DNA of 64,000 nt from an uncultured Pseudomonadota bacterium (lineage in GTDB: Bacteria; Bdellovibrionota_C; UBA2361; CALMIO01): contig CALMIO010000008.1 of NCBI GenBank assembly GCA_937864035.1, forward strand, positions 124,001 to 188,000, read 5' to 3'. Shown piece by piece: positions 28,408 to 37,848 of this stretch (position 1 is its first letter; every line of letters begins with the position of its first letter). The translations under genes were made by a program, and so were the position numbers. The notes beneath the pieces are model-generated. The model did not search any database. It was not told the DNA's origin and saw nothing but the letters and a program-made list of their open reading frames with translations.

Positions 28408-29187
28408 TCAAAATTTTGCCGCGCGCTTTTCAACAAAAGCGCTTAATCCCTCTTTGGCTTCTTTAGTCTGAAAAATTTTCAGAAAGCTTTCTACCTCTAA
28501 ATCCAAAGTTTGCTTAAGTTCCGTGCAAGCTAGATGAGAAACAAGTTTTTTCGCTTCTCGCGCCGCTACCGGACTTTTAACCAAAAAATTTTGAGTAAAT
28601 TTAATTAAAATCTGATCGAATTCTTGATCGTTTGCTAACAGGTCAACCACACCAAGCTTGAAAGCCTCTTCTCCATCAACGATTTCGCCAGATAAGATCA
28701 ATCTTTTTGCCCTACCAATCCCAACCCTTTGTATTAGACGTTGGGTGCCACCAAAACCGGGAATTAAACCAAGCCCCACTTCCGGTAAACCAATTTTAGA
28801 TTTAGTCGAAGCAATGATCACATCGCAAGCCAACGCCAATTCCAAACCACCTCCAAGCGCGGCTCCCCTAATAGCCGCAATAACAGGGAACGGAACAGCC
28901 TCAATCTGATTCATCAAAGATTGTCCAGCCGAAATCAAATTGCCGATCGTCGCCCGATCAGCCGACAACATCGTTTTAATATCCGCGCCAGCAACAAACG
29001 CTTTTTCAGTAGAGCTTCGTAATAATAAAAAACGAAGCGGTGAAGAAAGATTATCATCTGACAGATCTTTGATTGCTCGCCGTAATTCCTCAATCAATTC
29101 TAAATTTAAAGCATTCAAAGCATCTTCTCTCTTAAGCCAGATCGAAGCGGAGTGTTGTTCTCTCTCTATGGTAATCAAATTAGCCAT
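28408..29187 (-). CDS. Enoyl-CoA hydratase (crotonase family)
   Basis: This is a crotonase-fold hydratase of fatty-acid or amino-acid breakdown. The oxyanion-hole segment is AFVAGADIKTM. Both catalytic glutamates are present: one in AALGGGLELALACD, the other in KIGLPEVGLGLIPGFGGTQRL. From the ATG at 29187 it is 259 aa, normal for the family; a TTG at 29199 would add four residues. It is 14 bp upstream of the mutase large subunit, suggesting a pathway that feeds propionyl/methylmalonyl-CoA. Confidence 0.92.
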   Translation of the reverse strand: MANLITIEREQHSASIWLKREDALNALNLELIEELRRAIKDLSDDNLSSPLRFLLLRSSTEKAFVAGADIKTMLSADRATIGNLISAGQSLMNQIEAVPFPVIAAIRGAALGGGLELALACDVIIASTKSKIGLPEVGLGLIPGFGGTQRLIQRVGIGRAKRLILSGEIVDGEEAFKLGVVDLLANDQEFDQILIKFTQNFLVKSPVAAREAKKLVSHLACTELKQTLDLEVESFLKIFQTKEAKEGLSAFVEKRAAKF

Positions 29188-29212
29188 TTGGTTTATCAAA
29201 AAAACACTGATC

Positions 29213-29569
29213 TTAGCCCGGGGGCCAAGCCATCTGTTTTCCTCCTAAAAGATGAAAATGCAAATGATAGACAGATTGTCCGCCCTCTGGTCCGATATTT
29301 GTTACTACCCGATATCCTTTTTCCTCAAGCTTTAAACCTCTAGCTATCTCCGCGATTTTCAAAAGTAACCCACCCAATAAGATTGCGTCATCAGAGTTGG
29401 CGTCTGCCAGGTTAATAATATGTTTTTTTGTGATTACCACGATATGAACAGGCGCCTGCGGGGCAATATCTTTAAAAGCCAAAAAATCTTCATCTTCATA
29501 AACAATATCAGCCGGAATTTCTTTGCGTATAATTTTAGAGAAGGTAGTTTCGGTTTTTATATTATCCAT
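29213..29569 (-). CDS. HIT-family nucleotide hydrolase (HinT-like)
   Basis: A 118 aa histidine-triad protein of the HinT branch, which hydrolyses nucleoside phosphoramidates and acyl-adenylates. The N-terminal segment is TTFSKIIRKEIPADIVYEDEDFLAFKDIAPQAPVH, and the triad motif is QSVYHLHFHLLGG. Length and ending (WPPG) are typical. It is the first gene of the operon leading to the mutase, 25 bp before the crotonase start. Confidence 0.94.
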   Translation of the reverse strand: MDNIKTETTFSKIIRKEIPADIVYEDEDFLAFKDIAPQAPVHIVVITKKHIINLADANSDDAILLGGLLLKIAEIARGLKLEEKGYRVVTNIGPEGGQSVYHLHFHLLGGKQMAWPPG

Positions 29570-29694
29570 TTTGAAATTTAGATCAAAAATTGAAATTTTG
29601 CCGGTAAATTAGATAGTAAGTAGGTATTTTATCTCTCTAAAACTAGGCAAATTTAAGATAATACAGCCGCTGATCCTTTACAAGCTTTTACTGT

Positions 29695-30711
29695 TTAAAA
29701 TAATTGATTCATAGTTATTTTAGCAAGAAATCCATAATGATCAGAACCCGGTAAAGATATTTTTTGCAGATCGGCAATCGTTAAATCATCAGAGATAAAA
29801 ATATGGTCAAGGGTCAAGTTAATGGCTGGCAACAACCAATCTGCCGGCCAAGTTTTATATAAACCATAACCTAAACTAGCATTATGCAACCCAGTCCATT
29901 CTTGAAAACGTTTATAAAAAGATGAAAAAGGCATCGCATTAAAATCCCCAGCCACAATCTGCGGCATATCGGAGCGACGCTTTCGAATCTCAGAAGCAAT
30001 CCGGCGAATCAATTTGGTGTTGCGAATAAGGGAGTGATTATCTTTCGGCGGCGAAAGATGTAATAGGGTAAAATTAAATTTTCCCTGAGGCGCATCCAAA
30101 ACAACCATTAGCGCCGGTTGCAAGTTTTCTCCAAAAGAATCGATTGCAGCAATTGAAGATGGCTCATTAATAATTGGGAACGAAGAGTAAATTCCCAAAC
30201 CATAATGATCTAACCGTGGCAACAATATTTTATGTGAATAGCCGCTCAGTGCGGGCGCTAGTTTTTCTTCAACCTCTGGAGATAGCTCCAACAAACCGAT
30301 TAGATCGGCTCGCTGAAAACTAATAACTTGCGCAAGCGCATCTAGTTCTAAATTACCCCCATAAATATTGGCATAAAGAACTGAAATATTTTTTTTATTA
30401 ACAAGTGATAGATTTTTGGAAATATCAAGTTTCAGAAAATAAAACGGCAATAGCGCTTTTATGGTGAAAACCGCTCCAAAAAAATTAAGCAAGATTGCGG
30501 CACGTTGCAAATGAAGATTAAACCGATTTTGATTGTATCGGTAGCACAACAACAACCAAAGGAAAAATATTACATTAACAGGAAGAAAATAGTGGAGAAA
30601 ATTAGTTAAGATTTCATGAATAAAATTGATTGCCCTAAAATGAGAGACGCAAGCAACTCCTCCTACGAGCAGAGCTAACCAAAAAAGTAGTTTATAGTTT
30701 CTGCAATTCAA
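29695..30711 (-). CDS. Membrane endonuclease/exonuclease/phosphatase (EEP) family protein
   Basis: The first ~105 residues hold three hydrophobic segments, so the catalytic domain is membrane-tethered. The EEP domain (about 110-338) shows SVLYANIYGGN, GLLELSPE, the AGDFNAMP metal/nucleophile motif, LDHIFI and the terminal SDHYGFLAKI. The family includes DNA repair nucleases and phospho(di)esterases; this membrane subgroup is usually of unknown substrate. The start appears to be TTG at 30711, with no good alternative nearby. It lies 78 bp downstream of nuoA on the same strand. Confidence 0.85.
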   Translation of the reverse strand: MNCRNYKLLFWLALLVGGVACVSHFRAINFIHEILTNFLHYFLPVNVIFFLWLLLCYRYNQNRFNLHLQRAAILLNFFGAVFTIKALLPFYFLKLDISKNLSLVNKKNISVLYANIYGGNLELDALAQVISFQRADLIGLLELSPEVEEKLAPALSGYSHKILLPRLDHYGLGIYSSFPIINEPSSIAAIDSFGENLQPALMVVLDAPQGKFNFTLLHLSPPKDNHSLIRNTKLIRRIASEIRKRRSDMPQIVAGDFNAMPFSSFYKRFQEWTGLHNASLGYGLYKTWPADWLLPAINLTLDHIFISDDLTIADLQKISLPGSDHYGFLAKITMNQLF

Positions 30712-30789
30712 ATTTGAAGCTTTGGCTATTTTTATTATAAAGCGGGGCTAATAGGTTATTTATTAAAAGATACTCCTTTAAAGACCCTC

Positions 30790-31140
30790 TTATTCGTTCC
30801 AATTTAATATTTTTAGCCGCCAAACATAAACTAAGCCAGTCGTTAAAATAATAATAAACGATAGCATCGCGAAAAAAACCAGTGGACCGAGTTGATGGAC
30901 AACTAATGCCCAAGGATATAAAAATACCACTTCGATATCGAAAAGAATAAATATCATCGCCACTAAATAAAAACGAACATTGAAGCGTTGCTGGTTCGGC
31001 GAACCGACTGGATTAGCGCCGCATTCAAAAGGTATTTGCTTAGTGGGAGTTGGATTTTTAGGGCCAAGCCAAGACGCCAATCCAATTAAAAAAGCAATAA
31101 CTGACGAACAAGCGAATAATAAAAGAAATAGCTGATACAT
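30790..31140 (-). CDS. nuoA: NADH-quinone oxidoreductase subunit A
   Basis: NuoA is a small membrane subunit of respiratory complex I. The 116 aa sequence has three membrane helices and the family motifs IPFECGANPVGS and FILFDIEVVFLYPWA. Length is normal. nuoB normally follows; here the next gene on the strand is the EEP phosphatase, so nuoA is separated from the rest of the nuo operon. tRNA-Arg lies 38 bp upstream. Confidence 0.95.
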   Translation of the reverse strand: MYQLFLLLFACSSVIAFLIGLASWLGPKNPTPTKQIPFECGANPVGSPNQQRFNVRFYLVAMIFILFDIEVVFLYPWALVVHQLGPLVFFAMLSFIIILTTGLVYVWRLKILNWNE

Positions 31141-31178
31141 TGCTACTTTTTTGAGTAAGTTTTTCCTTAACGCATTCT

Positions 31179-31252
31179 CGCGCCCGAGTGGATTCGAACC
31201 ACTGACCCTCTGCTTAGAAGGCAGATGCTCTATCCTGCTGAGCTACGGGCGC
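31179..31252 (-). tRNA. tRNA-Arg (anticodon UCU)
   Basis: On the minus strand the acceptor stem GCGCCCG (31252-31246) pairs with CGGGCGC (31186-31180). The anticodon stem CTGCC... holds the loop CTTCTAA, giving anticodon TCT. The T arm reads GTGGTTCGAATCCAC. The CCA end is not encoded. Confidence 0.95.
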
Positions 31253-31400
31253 ATATCTTAACAGCATACCTAGCCAAATCTTTCTAAGCAATATTTTTAG
31301 AGAGCTAAATATCTAACTAGGGTTTAATAAACAGTAAAATTTCGGAGCAAACTTTCTTAAATTCGCTGACAGAAAAAATTTTAACCTCTCGACTAAAAAG

Positions 31401-31931
31401 CTAATATTGTCTTTTTAGCAGAGAAAAGTCGTTTAATTTCGGATCTTTGACATCCCAATAAGTGGTAGTGGTTGAAGAACCAAAAGTGCTGTCAACCCCT
31501 TTGTATTTCATCAGGCGCGCAAGCAATGCCATCGGCACAAAAACAACAAACCAAGAAAGTGACAAAATAAGAGTTGTCATCACAAAGCCAAGCAACGTAG
31601 CCATCTTCATCCAGCCAGCCCAAAGGTAATAAATAAGAGAGGGTGCGGCAATAGATAGCCAATAAAACACTACGCCGCCACCTCCATAAAATACGACCTT
31701 TGCCAAAGTCGCCCCACGATACGCAAAGTAGCCGGCAATAATTAAACAAATTAAACCAATAACAGCCCCAAATTCACGAACATGTTGTCTTTTACTCTTA
31801 CCAAAGTATCGCTCATCTAGACGGTTGAAACGGTTATTTATGCCGTCAACTTTCATGGCTACTTTTGGCAATGTGTTCTCTTTGCCTAGTCCAGCTCGAA
31901 CTTCTCTTGCCAAACTTCCTTCTCGTTCCAT
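31401..31931 (-). CDS. SxtJ-family membrane protein
   Basis: The 176 aa product has three to four membrane segments (about 50-65, 75-92, 108-135) and the C-terminal pattern FVPMALLARLMKYKGVDS ending in TYWDVKD. This is the SxtJ-type small membrane protein found beside NodU/CmcH carbamoyltransferases. The start at 31931 lies inside the carbamoyltransferase gene and is supported by a strong AGAGGAG Shine-Dalgarno eight bases upstream, so the two are translationally coupled with a 46-bp overlap. Its biochemical role is unknown; partnership with the carbamoyltransferase is inferred from context. Confidence 0.8.
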   Translation of the reverse strand: MEREGSLAREVRAGLGKENTLPKVAMKVDGINNRFNRLDERYFGKSKRQHVREFGAVIGLICLIIAGYFAYRGATLAKVVFYGGGGVVFYWLSIAAPSLIYYLWAGWMKMATLLGFVMTTLILSLSWFVVFVPMALLARLMKYKGVDSTFGSSTTTTYWDVKDPKLNDFSLLKRQY

Positions 31932-33706
31932 TTTGGTTGCTCCTCTTTATATAAAACTAAATCATTGATCACCAATAGATCAATCTCGGTTCTCATAAAA
32001 CACTTATAGGCGTCTGCCGGAGTACAAACTATGGGCTCGCCGCGCACATTAAAACTGGTATTAACCACCACTGGACAACCAGTCTGATCATAAAATTCTT
32101 TAATAACTTTGTAAAAAATAGGACTTTCGTTGCTATCAACAGTTTGAATTCGCGCTGAATAATCCACATGTGTTATGGCTGGCACATCCGATTTTGGCAC
32201 GTTGAGCTTGGCAATCCCGAAGAGATTCTTTTGCTCCTCACTCATCGGAATTCGACGCTCAGACTTGACTGGCGCAACCAACAACATATATGGAGAGTCA
32301 CAATCAAGCTCAAAATACTCTGATACCTTCTCTCGCAAAACAGCCGGCGCAAAAGGCCGAAAACTCTCTCTATATTTAATTTTAAGGTTCATCTTCGACT
32401 GCATTGTTGGCGAACGGGGATCCCCGATGATGCTCCGACTACCAAGAGCGCGCGGACCAAATTCCATCCTTCCCTGAAAAAGCCCTATAACCTTCTCGGC
32501 GCTCAAATTGCGAGCAATCTCCTTAAATACCTGATCGCCTTCCATCCTTCTATAAACAGCCCCAAACTGAGCAAGTTGCTGTAAAGCTTCTTCATTTGAA
32601 AATTCCGGACCAAGCAGAGAAGCCCGTTGCAAATCACGACCGTTATTTTCAAGTCGTCTTGGTTTTCCTAACAATCCATGCCAACAACAGAGAGCCGCGC
32701 CAAGAGCGCCACCTGCATCGCCGGCCGCTGGTTGAATCCAAATATTTTTGAATGGCCCCTCGCGCAAAACTCTGCCATTACCAACGCAATTTAACGCAAC
32801 CCCACCAGCCATGCAAAGATTTTCAAGACCGGTCTCGCGATGAATCGCTCGCGCCTGCCTAAGCATCACCTCTTCCACCACCTCTTGAATTGAACGCGCC
32901 AAATCCATTTCGCGTTGAGTCAATAGTTCTTCCGGCTTGCGACGCGGACCGTCAAACAATTTAGCAAATTTATCGTTGGTCATTGTTAAACCGGCCATAA
33001 AATCAAAATACTCAAGATTGAGGTGATAGGAACCATCTTCTTTCAAATCGATTAAATTATCAAAAATCCGAGAGGAATATTTTGGCTCGCCATAGGGCGC
33101 AAGTCCCATAACTTTATATTCACCTGAATTTACCTTAAAGCCTGTAAAATATGTCATGGCTGAATAAAGCAACCCTAACGAGTGAGGAAATTTAATCTCT
33201 TTAAAAATCTCTAGGCTAGAACCACGACCGACTCCCATACTATTGGTTGTCCATTCGCCGACGCCATCAATTGTTAATATCGCCGCCGCCTCAAAAGGAG
33301 ATGGATAAAAAGCGCTGGCCGCATGGCTCTGATGGTGTTCAGTGAAAAGAACCTCTCCCTTATAGCCAAGCTCGTTTTTGATAGTATCCGGAATCCAGAG
33401 TTTATGTTTTAGCCAGAGCGGCATCGCCTTGGCGTAAGAAGTAAAACCGCTTGGCGCGGTATGAAGATAGGTTTGCAATAAACGCTCAAATTTCAAGAGA
33501 GGTTTGTCGTAAAAAACAACATAGTCAAGTTGATCAACAGTTATGCCGCCTTCACGCAAGCAATAAGCAGAAGCTTGGGCGGGAAAATTAGGATCATGCT
33601 TTTTTCGAGTAAAACGCTCCTCTTGAGCGGCGGCAACAATCTTGCCATTTTGCACTAAACAAGCGGCGCTATCATGATAAAAAGCCGAAAGACCTAAAAT
33701 GTTCAT
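31886..33706 (-). CDS. NodU/CmcH-family O-carbamoyltransferase
   Basis: This 606 aa enzyme transfers a carbamoyl group from carbamoyl phosphate to a hydroxyl of a sugar or natural product. The N-terminal ASKHA/Kae1-like half shows MNILGLSAFYHDSAACLV, EERFTRKKHD, FTEHHQSHAASAFYPSPF and GGVALNCVGNG. The C-terminal half has GRMEFGPRALGSRSI, RPFAPAV and NTSFNVRGEPIV. Length and all blocks are complete. With the SxtJ partner and a glycosyltransferase upstream on the other strand, it probably modifies a cell-surface glycan, though this is inference. Confidence 0.93.
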   Translation of the reverse strand: MNILGLSAFYHDSAACLVQNGKIVAAAQEERFTRKKHDPNFPAQASAYCLREGGITVDQLDYVVFYDKPLLKFERLLQTYLHTAPSGFTSYAKAMPLWLKHKLWIPDTIKNELGYKGEVLFTEHHQSHAASAFYPSPFEAAAILTIDGVGEWTTNSMGVGRGSSLEIFKEIKFPHSLGLLYSAMTYFTGFKVNSGEYKVMGLAPYGEPKYSSRIFDNLIDLKEDGSYHLNLEYFDFMAGLTMTNDKFAKLFDGPRRKPEELLTQREMDLARSIQEVVEEVMLRQARAIHRETGLENLCMAGGVALNCVGNGRVLREGPFKNIWIQPAAGDAGGALGAALCCWHGLLGKPRRLENNGRDLQRASLLGPEFSNEEALQQLAQFGAVYRRMEGDQVFKEIARNLSAEKVIGLFQGRMEFGPRALGSRSIIGDPRSPTMQSKMNLKIKYRESFRPFAPAVLREKVSEYFELDCDSPYMLLVAPVKSERRIPMSEEQKNLFGIAKLNVPKSDVPAITHVDYSARIQTVDSNESPIFYKVIKEFYDQTGCPVVVNTSFNVRGEPIVCTPADAYKCFMRTEIDLLVINDLVLYKEEQPKWNEKEVWQEKFELD

Positions 33707-33904
33707 AGAAGCTTATAAAACTAAATAGTAGTGCTTGATAATAAAATGTAGCCGATCCGTATGCAAGCCAAACAAGCTAAATAATCATTAACACTACTTC
33801 CATAAATTAAACTAAAATACTAAATTTAAGCCTAGATTGTTGGTCAACAAAGATTCAATCAAATAACGTAAGAGTTATTATTATACAATCCCCTAAAAAT
33901 CAAA

Positions 33905-34732
33905 ATGACCCTTCCTGCTTCAGCCAAACAACAAACCAGCCAACGGGCCACAATTTCAGCTTTTATCATCTGTAAAAACGAACAGTCAAACATTGAACGT
34001 TGCCTTAAAAGCGTCTCTTGGTGCGATGAAATAATATTAGTTGATAGCGGTTCAACCGATCAAACTCTTGAAATAGCGCGCGCCTACACAAACAAAATTT
34101 ATCAACACCCTTGGTCCGGTTATGTTGAACAAAAACGTTACGCTTTATCTCTATGCTCTAGTGAATGGGTTATCAACATTGATGGGGACGAAGAGATTTC
34201 TAATAGTTTGCGCAATGAGATTATCACCTTACTAGAGAAGGATTCTAAAGAGCGATTGCCTTTTGCTGGATACGAATTGTCGCGCGTAATGTTTTTTCTT
34301 GATCGTTGGTGGCGCAAGGGGGGATGGTATCCAGAATACAGGCTCAGACTGCTGAGGCGTTCTGTAGCAAGTTGGGGCGGAATCGATCCACATGAAAAAG
34401 CGATTGTAAGTGGTCAGACTAAGCGACTCAAGGGTGAATTACTCCACTACAGTTACAATTCAATCAGTGATCAAGTCGCAAGGCTTAATTTGTACGCCGA
34501 ACGAGCCGCAATTAGTTTACACGAACAGGGTAAAAATTCTTCTTTGATTAAAATGTTAATAAACCCCCTTTTAAGGTTTATTAAATTTTACATTTTGAAA
34601 TTAGGATTTCTCGAAGGAAGAGCTGGATTAATAGTCGCTTTAAATGAGTCTTATTATGTTTTTTTGAAATATGCCAAGCATTGGGAGATCGAACGCGCTA
34701 AACGAAAAAAACAACCCTATCGTAGCCCGTAA
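33905..34732 (+). CDS. Family 2 glycosyltransferase, WaaE/KdtX-like
   Basis: A 275 aa GT-A enzyme. It has the nucleotide-sugar motif AFIICKNEQSNIERCLKSVSWCDEIILVDSGSTD in two parts, and the metal-binding NIDGDEEIS. The segment GWYPEYRLRLLRR...GGIDPHEKAIV is typical of the WaaE/KdtX beta-1,4-glucosyltransferases of lipopolysaccharide core. A C-terminal amphipathic or membrane-associated helix region follows. It likely acts at the inner membrane on lipid A-core. It is divergent from the carbamoyltransferase across a 198-bp spacer. Exact sugar and acceptor are not readable. Confidence 0.85.
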   Translation: MTLPASAKQQTSQRATISAFIICKNEQSNIERCLKSVSWCDEIILVDSGSTDQTLEIARAYTNKIYQHPWSGYVEQKRYALSLCSSEWVINIDGDEEISNSLRNEIITLLEKDSKERLPFAGYELSRVMFFLDRWWRKGGWYPEYRLRLLRRSVASWGGIDPHEKAIVSGQTKRLKGELLHYSYNSISDQVARLNLYAERAAISLHEQGKNSSLIKMLINPLLRFIKFYILKLGFLEGRAGLIVALNESYYVFLKYAKHWEIERAKRKKQPYRSP

Positions 34733-34905
34733 AAAGGGTTAATCTCAAAGGTTAGTTTATCGTTTTCTCTTGATTTTTTTACAGTTTTATCGGATAATTT
34801 AAGTTTATACCTTTTTATTTTTATCACAGCTAATCATTTTTTTTAATCTATAAACTTATAGAGTAATCCTAATCAGCATTATTATTAGCTAAAATTATTA
34901 TATAT

Positions 34906-35355
34906 ATGGCAAGAATTACCGTAGAAGATTGTTTAACCAAAGAAAATAACCGTTTTAAATTAGTTCATCTCGCTGCCAAAAGGGTTAAGCAAATTTTAAC
35001 AGGCAGCACTCCGACTATCCAAGACTCAAAAGGCAACAAGCAGGTTGTTATAGCGCTCCGTGAGATCGCAGACGGGCAAGTGCGCTTTATGACCGAAGAA
35101 GAGATGCTAGAGTCAAAAAATACCTTACGTTCAGAACGAGATTCTTTGTTCAGCCCAGAACCAACGCCAGTAACAACAACACTAGCGGAAGAAGTTCAAC
35201 AACTTTTGGCAAATACCGATAAAGAAGATGACTTATCAGCCTCTGAAAAAATTTCAACCAATGGATCAGCCATCCATAAATTTGACGATCAGGGAGAGAG
35301 CGCAGATGAAGAAGATGAAGAGGAAGATCTCGGCAAAGAAGAAGAGCAGGAGTAA
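34906..35355 (+). CDS. rpoZ: RNA polymerase omega subunit with an acidic C-terminal tail
   Basis: Omega stabilises assembly of RNA polymerase and helps bind ppGpp in proteobacteria. The N-terminal domain is plain: [30 protein letters not shown], followed by [15 protein letters not shown]. At 149 aa it is longer than the usual 70-100. The last ~80 residues form a low-complexity acidic tail ending in a nearly continuous Asp/Glu run. spoT follows 56 bp downstream, the classic proteobacterial rpoZ-spoT arrangement. Confidence 0.93.
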   Translation: MARITVEDCLTKENNRFKLVHLAAKRVKQILTGSTPTIQDSKGNKQVVIALREIADGQVRFMTEEEMLESKNTLRSERDSLFSPEPTPVTTTLAEEVQQLLANTDKEDDLSASEKISTNGSAIHKFDDQGESADEEDEEEDLGKEEEQE

Positions 35356-35411
35356 AAAGTAAAACGTTATCGACTATTAATACTTTAAGATCATTTTCAG
35401 TTTAATTTCAA

Positions 35412-37577
35412 TTGACTGAAACTACCGCAAATTATTTTGAAGAGATCGCCGCTGCGATCCAAAAATATCACCCTAGCCCAAATCTCGATTTAATCAAGCA
35501 AGCCGTTGTTTTTGCCGAAAGCAAACATCATGGTCAAATTCGTGCTTCAGGTGAGCCCTATATTACACATCCAATTGCCGTTGCTTTAATTACTTGCCAG
35601 CTAAAGTTAGATGACACCTCAGTAATTGCCGCCATTTTACACGACACCATTGAAGACACGGAAACGTGTTATGCCGAGGTTGAAAAAAAATTTGGAGCTG
35701 AAGTCGCCGAGGTGGTTGAAGGTGTTACAAAATTAACAAAGTTACCCTTTGAATCACAACAAGAAAAACAAGCCGAGAATTTTCGTAAAATGCTAATAGC
35801 GATGTCTAAAGACATCAGGGTAATTTTAGTAAAACTCGCCGATCGTTTGCATAACATTAGAACGCTTGGCTACAAAATTGGCGAAAAACAGCTTTCGGTA
35901 GCCAGAGAAACACTGGAAATTTATGCCCCAATAGCGGCCCGTTTGGGTATATACTGGGTTAAAATCGAGATGGAAGATCTAGCTCTAAAATACCTCCGCC
36001 CTGAGATCTATCAACAAATTACGCAAAGTCTAGAAAAGAGCGCAAAAGAGCGGGAAGAATATATTCAGATCACCTGCAAAGAGATCGATTCAACTTTGAG
36101 AGAAAGCGGCATCTCCGCCGCTGTTAGTGGCAGAGCCAAACATATTTATTCAATTTGGAAAAATATGGAGGAGAAAAAAATCTCGGTTGATGAAATTCAT
36201 GATTTACTAGGATTTAGAATAGTTGTTTCTAGCTTGCGCGCTTGCTATGAAGCTCTCGGCATAATGCATTCGGCTTGGAAGCCAGTGCCGGGCCGTTTTA
36301 AAGATTTTATCGCGATGCCAAAGCCAAACATGTATCAATCCCTGCACACAACCGTAATTGGACCGAAAGGACAACGGATTGAGATCCAGATTAGAACCTC
36401 AGAAATGCACAAAGTTGCTGAAGAAGGGGTGGCGGCTCATTGGAGATACAAGGAGAAAGTAATCGGCTCTGATTTTAATCTACACTGGGTACGAGAACTT
36501 GTTGAGAGTCAAAGTTATTTAAAAAATCCGGATGAATTTATTCAATCAGTCAAAACTGAGATCTTCCCAGAAGAGATCTTTGTTTTTACGCCAAAAGGGG
36601 ATCTATTCCGCTTGCCTAACGGGGCAACGGCCGTTGATTTCGCTTACGCAGTGCATACCGATGTTGGACACAATGCCAGTGGTTGCAAAGTTAATGGACA
36701 GATGGTCCCTTTGAGTCATAATTTGGAAAATGGCGACACGGTTGAAATTTTAACCTCTAAATCTCACACTCCATCGAAAGATTGGCTACGTTTCGTACGC
36801 ACTACCAAAGCCAGGCAGAGAATTCGGACCTTTATCAGAGCACAAGAACAGGCAAACGCCTTGGCGATAGGCTATGAAAATTTAAACAACGATCTGCGCA
36901 AAGTTAAACTTAATCTTAAAACCCTAGAGAAAAGTGGTAAACTTGAAAAGGTTATTAAAGAGCTTGGTTACCAATCAACCGGCGAAGCTTATATTCAAAT
37001 TGGTTACGGCAAATTAAGCACGACTAGTATCATTGCAAAACTCATCCCCGGCTCAAACGCCTACAATCAAGTAACAGAACAACAATCAACCTTACAAAAA
37101 TTATTTAATAAAGCCGCTCAATCTTCAAAAGAAAGATCAGGAATTAAAGTTGATGGTCATAACAACATTCTTGTACGATTTGCTCGTTGTTGCCAGCCAT
37201 TGCCCGGCGATCGGATAATTGGATTTATCACCAGAACCAGAGGCGTGGTGGTTCATTCAGCTGAATGTCCTCAAGGATTAATGCTAGATCCAGCTCGTCT
37301 GGTGAAGGTTTCTTGGATTGATGGCATGACCAACCAACGTAAAGTTAAGATTATAATTTATTCTCAAGATCAGATCGGACTTCTAGCAAACTTAACTAAA
37401 GCAATTACCGATAGCGGAGCTGACATCAAGGGAGCTCAGGTTAAAACAACTCCAGAAGGCAAGGCAGTTAATTCGTTTGAAATATCACTTGCTGATTCAA
37501 AGCAATTTGAAAAAATTAAAAGAAACATTGAACTCGTTCCGGGCGTGATCAAGGTGGAAAGGGTTAACCTTACATAA
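35412..37577 (+). CDS. spoT: Bifunctional (p)ppGpp synthetase/hydrolase, RelA/SpoT family
   Basis: This enzyme makes and degrades the stringent-response alarmone. The HD hydrolase domain has THPIAVA, ILHDTIEDT and LADRLHNIRTL, so its metal ligands are intact. The synthetase domain shows GRFKDFIAMPKPNMYQSLHT, with RFKD matching the RxKD signature of bifunctional members rather than ExDD of RelA-only enzymes. TGS (EEIFVFTPKGDLFRLPNGATAVDFAYAVH) and a C-terminal ACT domain follow. The start is TTG at 35412, inferred from alignment with the usual N-terminus; no ATG precedes the HD domain. It lies in an operon with rpoZ. Confidence 0.96.
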   Translation: MTETTANYFEEIAAAIQKYHPSPNLDLIKQAVVFAESKHHGQIRASGEPYITHPIAVALITCQLKLDDTSVIAAILHDTIEDTETCYAEVEKKFGAEVAEVVEGVTKLTKLPFESQQEKQAENFRKMLIAMSKDIRVILVKLADRLHNIRTLGYKIGEKQLSVARETLEIYAPIAARLGIYWVKIEMEDLALKYLRPEIYQQITQSLEKSAKEREEYIQITCKEIDSTLRESGISAAVSGRAKHIYSIWKNMEEKKISVDEIHDLLGFRIVVSSLRACYEALGIMHSAWKPVPGRFKDFIAMPKPNMYQSLHTTVIGPKGQRIEIQIRTSEMHKVAEEGVAAHWRYKEKVIGSDFNLHWVRELVESQSYLKNPDEFIQSVKTEIFPEEIFVFTPKGDLFRLPNGATAVDFAYAVHTDVGHNASGCKVNGQMVPLSHNLENGDTVEILTSKSHTPSKDWLRFVRTTKARQRIRTFIRAQEQANALAIGYENLNNDLRKVKLNLKTLEKSGKLEKVIKELGYQSTGEAYIQIGYGKLSTTSIIAKLIPGSNAYNQVTEQQSTLQKLFNKAAQSSKERSGIKVDGHNNILVRFARCCQPLPGDRIIGFITRTRGVVVHSAECPQGLMLDPARLVKVSWIDGMTNQRKVKIIIYSQDQIGLLANLTKAITDSGADIKGAQVKTTPEGKAVNSFEISLADSKQFEKIKRNIELVPGVIKVERVNLT

Positions 37578-37707
37578 TAAAAATAGTTGTCAAATTGCGA
37601 AAATTCTTCTCCACAATCAGGAGTAAAATCAAAGATTTTACATAAAATTTACAAATTTCCCCTTCAATCAGTAGCGCCCAACGTCCGTTAAGATTTTTAG
37701 AACTTAG

Positions 37708-37745
37708 AGAAAAGCGGTATCATCTAAAAATATTGCCGCTTTTCT
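37708..37745. repeat. Strong 10-bp inverted repeat between spoT and the FHA gene
   Basis: AGAAAAGCGG (37708-37717) and CCGCTTTTCT (37736-37745) form a perfect 10-bp stem with an 18-nt loop. There is no long T-run after it on the plus strand, so it may be a weak terminator of rpoZ-spoT or an RNA/protein regulatory site in the leader of the next operon. Confidence 0.5.
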
Positions 37746-37848
37746 AAAAACAAGTTGTTTATTCAAGTCAATTAGCGGCGGAAGAACTTTAAAAAATTTC
37801 CATCGTATGGCTATTATCGATGGTTAATCAATTAAAAGGTTTTTAATT

